Assembly (NCBI RefSeq): GCF_002127325.2
Contig: NC_035439.2
Coordinates: 1,735,393 to 1,799,392, forward strand
From: Helianthus annuus
Lineage: Eukaryota; Streptophyta; Magnoliopsida; Asterales; Asteraceae
Length of the DNA: 64,000 nucleotides
Direction: 5' to 3'
Positions 56,243-64,000 of this stretch are shown here, one piece after another. The translations under genes were made by a program, and so were the position numbers. The notes under the pieces were generated by a model. The model was not told where the DNA came from. It ran no database searches and saw nothing but the letters and a program-made list of their open reading frames with translations. The stretch's first letter is position 1, and each line of letters opens with the position of its first letter.

Positions 56243-57137
56243 AAAACCCTGACTTGCCGGAGTTCCCAGGTTGGTAAGTGTGGAACAGGTATCGGCATTT
56301 TTCTGGAGAAATTCACAGGTTGGTAACTGTGATATTTCGAATTACAGAAGACTAATCAAGGACATTAAATTGTACTTGATTTTTCTTTCCGTCAAGTAAT
56401 TAAAGGAAAACAATGTGATGAAAGAACCCCGAATTTGTGAAATGACACACAAAACTAATTTTCCGGAAAAACCATTTTGATTAAAACAAACTTAAGTGTT
56501 TTGAAATCTAAATGGGAAAATAGTTTGTTGTCAGGGGGAGTTCTGATTGTTTATGCCAAATGAATGGCGAATTGAAGTGATTCGATATCAGTTTGTCATT
56601 TTATTTGTACAGTTTTCAAATTTTCCTTGAAAATCAAAATTGAAACATATTTTGATTTTAGGGGGAGAAAAAAAAATTAGAAAATTTGAAAATACCAAAA
56701 ACATTGAAAAATTAAAAATGAGTTTTGGTGCAAATAGGGGAAATGATAGTACATCAGCTAGAATGGCATAGTACGCTAAAGATTTGTAATGTATAAATGC
56801 AATTAAGCAGTCTCGCTAAAGATGTGTCGATAGGTTTTCACAAAATTAGTAGATCAGTTTGGGATATAAACATAAATTTCACTTGCGTCTACGTGGGGAA
56901 CACCTCCAGGATATATAGGTAACCGCTGAAATCCTGTTTGAAGGGTCCCGTATTCTGAGATACTAGGTCTTTATGCTCAGTGATATCTGGGGTATTATCC
57001 CGAGACTTCTGCTGTATGGAAGTACTGACCTAGTCCCTGGATAATACTTTCTGCAAAAAGCTTTGAAATACAAGCTCGCCCTCAGCAATTTGATTAAACA
57101 ATAAAATTGATAATCTTTGCTGTTGTAACAAAAGATC
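56243..57137 (+). other. 3' non-coding region of D, first part
   Basis: Directly follows gag where pol should lie. GTCAGGGGGAGTTC (about 56532) and TTTAGGGGGAGAA (56659) are polypurine-like. GAAATGATAGTACATCAGC (56740-56758) and GTGGGGAACAC (56893-56903) are shared with E. The last five bases are the left TSD of F. Confidence 0.65.
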
Positions 57138-57984
57138 TGTGACAACTGTGCTCTTTAATCGATGAACAATGCAAAACAATGTTAGTTATCAATAAATCAA
57201 TGTGTTTTGGTGTTATTATATGTGTTTTATGTGTTTGATGATTTTACAATTCGATCCGATTCGATTTCAAGCTTTAAATCGCTTTCTGGAAAGTTATACG
57301 CAAACTGGTGCGTGAACGCAATCAGTTAAACGCGACAAACACTCCGGAATAGTGAAATAGGCTTAACATACCTTAAATAACCTTCACATAACTTAGAAAT
57401 AAGTTTTGGATGGTTTGGTGTGTCGAAAACAAGTTTGTTTGATTGCAGGGACTATTTGTGTCAAACTGCGAAACTATACCGATTCGTATGATGTCGAATA
57501 GTCCAGAACTTGATCATAAGCAAAACATACCATAAATAACCTAAACATAGCTTAGAAATAAGCTTTGATAGGTTCGGTGTGCGAAAACATGCTTATTTGA
57601 TCTTACAGGGACTAAAAGTGTCAAAAACGGCGTAAGTTTGCATTTTCGCGCATATCTTACGTTCTGGACACATCTGGACATCCAAAATTTTTGTACACAC
57701 TAAAATATTTTTATTTTAGTGATCGGCATGCAAAAATTCCATTCGTCACTTAGTTTGGTTCGTTTTCGCGTCCGTTTGAGTTTCGTCGTAATTTAACGAA
57801 CAACGCGACCGTACGACCAAACGAGCCGACATCCGAGAGTGTTCCAAGCATATTTTGAGTCCTCTAAACTTTATTGACCTTGTAGAGCCTTGAAAATGGC
57901 TTAACGGGGGTCAAAAAGGCCTGAAATGGGCTTAAAACACGTGCAGGGACCATTTCTGCCAAACTTTGAAAGTTCAGCCTACAT

Positions 57985-58032
57985 CGTCGCGCTACGCGAC
58001 GGCCGTAAGGCCTTGTGGTCGCGCTACGCGAC
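57985..58032. repeat. Two GC-rich palindromes upstream of the F promoter
   Basis: CGTCGCGCTACGCGACG (57985-58001) and GTCGCGCTACGCGAC (58018-58032), each a stem with centre CTA, 33 bases apart. They lie about 200 bases upstream of the TATA box. Confidence 0.85.
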
Positions 58033-58227
58033 GATCACATCTGGGCAGAAACATTGTTTTCAGCATCAGTTTGTAAATTCAGGGGCCAATCTTGCAATTC
58101 CTTTGTGTGGTGACCAAGTTACCACCTCTCCAAGGCTTCTAATCAGCTTGTAACAAATGGATGGCCATGATTTCTTGCTTAATGGCTAATCAAAACACTT
58201 GGAATGATCTTGTTCTTCATGCTCTAC

Positions 58228-58235
58228 TATAAATA
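58228..58235 (+). promoter_or_regulatory. TATA box of LTR F
   Basis: TATAAATA in CTACTATAAATAGTTGG, followed by a CT-rich leader (CTCATTCCTCTTATTTCTCC). Confidence 0.6.
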
Positions 58236-60536
58236 GTTGGCCAAACTCCTCAATTCTTTGCTCATTCCTCTTATTTCTCCTCTCTACATCTGACTTGGGA
58301 GCTCTCTCAAGCATTGGGACTTTGTCTTCTTGTTGAAAAGATAGCAAGGACCCTTAGTGAGCATTCTTTCATATCTTTTTATTGCTTTTTCCTTATGTAG
58401 TGCAGAAAGTCAAACGTTTGGCCAACAGTTTGACTTTCGGTTTTGACCATCAATTGGTCAAGTCAAAGTTCAATTGAACTTTGAAACGTGATTGTAATCA
58501 CGATAGTTATAATCCTTCGTGATTATAGCCGCTGATTACCACGTTAGCTAGTTATAGTGTTGAGTCAAAGTTTCGGTCAAAATGAGTTTTAGCACGCATT
58601 TTGCCTCGGAACTACTTTAGGGTATCAAAACACTTTGTTTTGATACCAAATCAGTAGGTTAGACATGTTTTGACATATTTAACTCGACACTATTAGTTTG
58701 TGCTTGTTTAGGGTCGTAAGGTAAGCGGTCTAAACAACCGCTTATACTTCCGAACCCGACCCGTTTGGTCGATCTTTAGGATTCAACCAAGCACACATAG
58801 TGATCATGGTTACATATGTAATAACCACTGAGGTTATACCTTATGATCACATAGGTTTGGTTAGTCATATGCTTGTTAGCTTGTATGCCCATAGGAAATG
58901 ACCAAAATGCCCTTTTGAAGCATAAATCCGTATTTTGACTATGTGAACATAATTTTGACATATAACCTGATTTAGTAACGTGTTTAGGGATTATTGGGCA
59001 TGTAAGACTTGGCATAGCACATAGTTAACCATCCGAACATAGTTTTACGCTAATGACGCCTTATAGTGACTTATGTTACCATAATGTGTCGAAACGGGTC
59101 AAAAGCACTTAGGTATGCTTTCTAATCAGAATGTTGGGACTATTAAATCATACCATATGAGTTCAATTACTCATTTGATTTATAGAACCTCATTCTATCC
59201 TATCTCCCGATTTAGGAGCCGATTTATTAACATAGTTACTATACTAGGTGCTGGTTGATTCCGTGACCCTTGGAGCTTAAATTGGTCTTATTCTCAAGAC
59301 TAATTAGCAATCCCAAGTGAGTACATAGTTCCCCTATTTTACTGTTTTCAATTGTTTTGGGGTTATTCATATGTACAAACCGAATTACATGGTTTAAACG
59401 ATGATTTCAAAAACAATTAAGATGGTTTATACTAAACTAATAACGATTTCAATAAGGTGAACAAGACTTGTTGGTTGTGATTACATAACGAATGACATTC
59501 ATTAGCTTTGGCCGAGCCGACCAGTATTAGGTTATGGTACCATAGGATCTGACAAATCCCGTTATCAGACTACACCCATGGTTATGTGTGGGGGTTATGT
59601 AGGTAACGACCGAACCTGATGATTGTTAACTTACCCTTTGGTGGTTTGTTAATACGAAACGAGAAACGAGTTAGACGAGTCACGAAGGTTTGAATGTTGT
59701 TAACGAGACGACCAAAAGTAGTTTCACTATTAAAACGAATACGATTTTGGGACGAGTTAAACGATTTGAAACGAGATACACAATTTGAAACAAGTTAAAC
59801 GAATTAAACGATTGGTTTTGGGCAGTGATTAGATAATAGGACGGGTGTAGTATGATAGAATCATGGTAGATACGCCCTTGGTACATCTTATATATAAGTG
59901 CTTCTATCATATTACATTGCGTGTCATTATTTAGTTCACTGGGGAAACGATTTTGAAACTATGTCACACAACGAGGTTTTCAAAATGATATAAACCATAC
60001 GAGTTTTATTAACGAGTTTTTACGAGATGTTTACAAGTTGTTATACTAAAACAAATATTTTTGAGTTAAGAGTCATGGCTACGAGATTTTATAAACTATA
60101 ACCAATTTGATTTGTGTTGGTTATTTATGTTGCAATACACTTTTCAAAACAAGGTTTGTATTTTGACTCTTGTAGTCTAACGAGATACTGCAACATATAA
60201 ACGAGCCATGAATCCGATACTCCCACAAAACCTATGTACTCGCCAGCATTTCTTTGCTGACTTTATATTTTTACATATGTTTCAGGTGGTATTGCTTGAT
60301 GTTGCTTGCTAGGAAGCGAGTTCACTTAGGATCTGGACAAGGCCTTAGTGACTTAAAAACAATTATAAACAATATGTAGTTTGTTTGTTTGGTTTAATGA
60401 CAATGAACATTTCCTAATATTTCAATAAAACAAAACTTTTAACTACCATGGTTGTGGAACAATAATTCTGTCGCCTCACTCCACGGCGTTTCCGCCGCGG
60501 TTTGTTGTTTTAACGCGGCCGGGGTGTGACAAGATC

Positions 60537-61441
60537 CTCTAAAGGGGACCCACTTAAAGTCAAAGCCGTCATCTCTCTGCGTATACGGAAGTATCGACCT
60601 GAGCTCTCATGGCCCTCGCACATAACCCCTTAACAGATATCAGCTGTGGTATACTCACCTGTAAGACTGAATACTGGGGTCTGGATACGGGAGTATATAC
60701 TGAGGTGGGACACATGTAGATGTTTAAGTTCTAAAACACTAAATCTGTATCCTGAACAGGTTGAACATTTTGTGAGAATTTAAGTGGATCAATATATCAA
60801 CAATCAACGCGAAATGTTTAAAAGCTTAAAATGAAATAACAGCTTAACGGTGCTAGTGTCTAGTCGATAGCTGATATGATCCTCTTGCACGAACTCACAA
60901 AAATATTATTTGTATATATTTGTTTACTAAATTTCATTCAAAAACAAAAATCCTAAAAGATTTTCGACAACTGATGTTGAAGAGCTGATATTCAAAATTC
61001 GAGTGCTAAACATGATGAACAGGATTGAGAGAATGTGTTGAAAACTTTGAATGTCATATATAAATTTGATTGAAAGATTGCAAGGTTAGTTAATCAAGGT
61101 CATTCATTTGAACTTGATGTAACTAATGTATTTGTTGAAAATGATGTCTACCAGTGAGTTTACTAAATTCAATTGTCATAAATTTGTGAAACTTATGTTG
61201 AGGTAGAGAATGTGCAGGTTAAACAGGTTTGAACTTCATCAGTCCCAATGGAAGCTAACTGTCAAAGTTTGAACCAGATATCTCAGATTCTAGCATATTG
61301 AGAGGGTGAGTCAATGAAAGGGGGAGTCCGGATCAACAGTTAAAGGGAAGATGGAAGTCAGAGTCAGGTAATGATCCTAAAACCTGTGAAGAAAGATTGA
61401 ATGATGTGAAGACAGAGAGTTGAAGAAAAGACTAAGACCGA
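60537..61441 (+). other. 3' non-coding region of D, second part
   Basis: Resumes after the F insertion. Blocks shared with E are 60649-60660, 60689-60713 and 60870-60905. GAAAGGGGGAGTC (61315-61327) is a polypurine tract. A purine-rich stretch then leads to LTR G. No ORF. Confidence 0.65.
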
Positions 61442-62229
61442 TGTTGGGATTGAACCCTAACAGAGGAACAGATAATGTAAAGCCAAAACCGTGTCCCATC
61501 AGTGGACACTTAATAAGCAGTAGTTTGCTCTAATCTTTCCCCTTGACAGTGGTTATCTAACAACTGATGAATCTTAAGTGCTGCTCAAATACAACAACTG
61601 ATAAACCAAAACTCTGATGATTATCTAACAACTGCTGAAGACAAACTCTGTTGCTCTATCTACTGCCGTCTCCTAAGTACTGCTGAAGATTCAAGCACTG
61701 CCCTCTCAAAGACTGATCACCTTTGAAGAAAGCACTAATGACTCAACATCTGTGCTAAGGCTACAACAGTGGAACGTGAAGCAGTAGTTTCCTTATGTTT
61801 TGTACTTTAGTGATTATCAGATGTTACATAACAGTAGTTTGTATAGAACAGTATTTGTAGTTTGTTAGGTCGTTAGATGTCACTATCATGGTGACGTCAG
61901 CTGAAGCATATCAGTAGTTTGGTTTGCCTATAAGTATGACAGTACTCTGTACTGTTACACTTGATCGTTTTGAGTGAGTTTTTCTCCTCAATTCATCCTT
62001 TCATCTTGTACAACCAACTCTGGTGTATGAGGCTGAGGGGGAGTTTAGATTGTAAGCTTTGACTGTAACCTTTTGCTTTTATGTAAATCTTTTGATTCTA
62101 TGAAAAGCAATTGTTTATCAATCTATACTTTCTCTTGTTTGTGTTTGCAAAGATTGCTACTCATTTCCGCTGCACTTATTCGTCTTATGCAAATAAACAC
62201 AATAACAGACAGCCCTTCAGATCCTAACA
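61442..62229 (+). repeat. LTR G (788 bp), copia-type, 5' LTR of an element leaving the window
   Basis: Starts TGTTGGGATTGAACCC and ends CAGATCCTAACA, followed by a primer site. TATA-like CCTATAAGTATG near 61927. The sequence is rich in degenerate ACTGATGA / ACTGCTGAA words. It also sits where a 3' LTR of D would be expected, but it does not resemble LTR D. Confidence 0.75.
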
Positions 62230-62231
62230 AT

Positions 62232-62243
62232 TGGTATCAGAGC
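62232..62243 (+). other. Primer binding site behind LTR G
   Basis: TGGTATCAGAGC after a 2-base spacer. Confidence 0.93.
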
Positions 62244-64000
62244 TTGGACAGTCAAATTCGATCTTACAATCAATTTGACATAACAGTTCAGCTCAAAAGT
62301 TATTGATACTAAAGGGTTGGTTGTATCCAGTTGAAAAACAGAGTAACGAGTGAATCATGGTCAAAATGGTTATTCAAAAACTCTGTAAATCAACCAAGAT
62401 TTCATATGACACACAAATCTCACAAGTGTTTTCATGCATATGTCACTCATAATTTTCAGATCTGTAAAATATCTGATAAATTATGGGATCGTTCGATGCT
62501 TTCAAAATTGATTTCAATTGTTGTTTTGATATCTGTGATGTTTTCAATAAACAACTAAAGTATGTACCTCAGTTCAGCAAAACTTGTGTTCATCTAAAAC
62601 ACTAGAATACTGCTGAAAAGGAAAAGAGGGAATAAAACTTTGGTCAAAATCTCTCATGTGCTCAAAGGCAAGTTGAGTACCTTCAAAAGGACCAAATCGA
62701 CTTTGTCTAAACACATTGAAAATTAGATGTCAAAACAGTCCTAATCATAAGTAATGTGAGATCTGAACTAAAACATGCTCAAACATGGTCAGATTTCTTA
62801 AAACATTGCTTCAAAGTGATTATGGACAAGGTATGTTCAAAACAAAATCTCCTAGTGAGTATTTCTGAACATATGAATAAAAAGGGTAAAAAGGGGAAAA
62901 GGGAAATAAACAATCTCAAAGTGTGGCTAGCTCAAAACTTTTGAAGTCAAAAGAAAAGAGCATTAGCATAAAACACCTTTGAGGTTAAAGTTAGGTCATC
63001 AGTGGTCATCATGCAACTGTGTGCATTTATCAATACAGAAATTGTTCTGGTAACAATGGCATCTCAAGTGATTGTGCTTAAAATGGATTTACAATCAATT
63101 GACAAGAAAATGACCCAAACAATGGTCAAAATAACTTGAGAATAATATGATCATGAATTTACTAGAAAATTGTCGGATCCTTTTGATTTTTTTTTCAAAA
63201 CTTCCTTTGATTTTTGTTAAGGTGTTTTCTTCAATAATAAAAACCAGATGTATTTTATTTATTTTAAAATATATTTATGATCTTTTTACTCATTTTTTAT
63301 AGTAAAAGTTCATCTCTGGTCTGGATGTAGTTATCTTATTTTTGTGTGTAATTACTATCCTTAAAATTAATCAAAAGGAAATGGCACACATATCGAGATC
63401 ATATTAAGCTCAAGATAGGTTTCCACTGATCATAAATTGATTGGAAATTGACTTAGACTACTGAGATACTCATGTTCTAGTTCCAGTAATTAGACACAAA
63501 GTGAGCAGCTCAAGTAGAAATGTCTTCATCATCTGGGATGCTAAACCACTGTCTGAAAAATAGACAGATGGCAAAACCTTGAACAAAATTTCTGAGAATC
63601 ACTGCTGACAATTTAATCTTGATATTATGCATCTAAAATGTGTATTGTTAAGAATAGCATTTCTGGTACTCAACAGATGATAGACAAGAGATTGTGCTTT
63701 TACAAGAACAAATCATTTTCTACATCTGAACAAACAGGTGCTAAAAGAATTTGTCAAAAGTCAAAACACTGCCGCACAAACAGTTGTTAAACATATGATC
63801 CTCATTGGTTTTTATCCACTGTTGTTCCTAAAATGCTGTTGTGCCATAACATCTGCTCTCTAAAGTCTGTCCACTGCTATAGTGTCAACCTCTGCTCTTC
63901 AAAAACACTGATGTTTAAAATCTTTGTTCCATCCACTGTTACATCCACCATTTCATTTTATTACCGTTGTAACTACTGATACTTGATCCATCAGTAGTTG
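62244..64000 (+). other. Leader or internal DNA of element G, no gene seen
   Basis: About 1.75 kb without a credible ORF; the longest reading frames are short and unlike Gag. The last 250 bases are again rich in CTGCT / ACTGATG words as in LTR G. Gag may begin beyond the window. Confidence 0.45.

Larger units (their letters stand above)
57138..60531 (+). mobile_element. Ty3-type solo LTR F (3394 bp)
   Basis: Begins TGTGACAACTG and ends CGGGGTGTGACA like the Ty3 LTRs A-C. It is flanked by TSD AGATC at 57133-57137 and 60532-60536. There is no primer site, internal region or second LTR, so the element was reduced by recombination between its LTRs. It contains a TATA box (58228), a palindrome pair (57985 and 58018), and a 53-base block shared with the internal region of A (59862-59914). 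Confidence 0.9.
42781..61441 (+). mobile_element. Ty1/copia-type element D, gag only, carrying nested E and F
   Basis: It has a 5' LTR (42781-43242), primer site, repeat-filled leader, gag split by E, and a long 3' non-coding region split by solo LTR F. No protease, integrase or RT is present between the gag stop (56242) and the 3' region that resembles that of E. A polypurine tract lies at 61317-61325, but the LTR that follows (G) differs from the 5' LTR. The right end is therefore uncertain: either G inserted here or D is recombinant. Confidence 0.65.

Noticed and set aside
61442..62229. LTR G as the 3' LTR of element D
   Set aside because: The position fits, but the sequence is unlike the D 5' LTR and a primer site follows it, so it is better read as the 5' LTR of another element; recombination remains possible.

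Overview
This window is plant nuclear DNA made almost entirely of transposable elements; I find no convincing host gene. The Ty3/gypsy chromoviruses with kilobase-long LTRs, the SIRE-like Ty1/copia elements with very large Gag proteins, the zf-RVT LINE, a hAT MITE and the universal initiator-Met primer site (TGGTATCAGAGC) all point to a flowering plant. The style of the LTRs and of the second RT-like pseudogene suggests the daisy family (Asteraceae), but that is inference without a database search.

Positions 1-37592 hold a four-level nest in which every layer is confirmed by its target-site duplication (TSD). A 5'-truncated LINE (TSD TGGATTTATATA, 1067-1078 and 37581-37592) was cut by Ty3 element A (1094-36337, TSD GCTTG). 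The 5' LTR of A was cut by Ty3 element B, on the minus strand (1522-27359, TSD CCCTT). The pol gene of B was cut by Ty3 element C, on the plus strand (5110-18690, TSD TCATC). Divergence between LTR pairs follows the nesting: A and B are visibly diverged, C is almost identical. C carries an upstream extra ORF and an uninterrupted gag-pol (Gag, protease, RT, RNase H, integrase, chromodomain) that appears to need removal of an 89-base intron near the start of gag. B has the same layout but is dead: four in-frame stops, the C insertion, and loss of the promoter part of its 5' LTR. A encodes only Gag and has no pol, so it is non-autonomous (TR-GAG type).

Positions 37593-42711 are old, low-information DNA: a SINE-like element, AT-rich stretches, a hAT MITE with an 8-bp TSD, and a decayed 3' end of a second RT-like element with a poly-A tail.

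Positions 42712-64000 are a second nest. Copia element D starts at 42781 inside a fragment of a C-family LTR. The gag of D is cut by copia element E (44036-54294, minus strand, TSD GTTAA). The two 472-bp LTRs of E are identical by eye and its gag and pol are open, so E is very young. D has gag but no pol. Its 3' non-coding region is cut by a 3.4-kb Ty3 solo LTR F (57138-60531, TSD AGATC). A different LTR, G (61442-62229), with a primer site behind it, begins another element that runs out of the window.

The signals most worth following are outside the proteins. First, a 21-nt inverted repeat sits between the pol stop and the polypurine tract in B and C (shorter in A), with a compensatory base pair between B and C. 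Second, GC-rich palindrome arrays lie upstream of the TATA box in three different Ty3 LTR families. Third, TTCGCT-type repeats spaced about 23-25 nt fill the leader of D, with a looser antisense version in E. Fourth, five collinear conserved blocks lie in the 3' non-coding regions of D and E.
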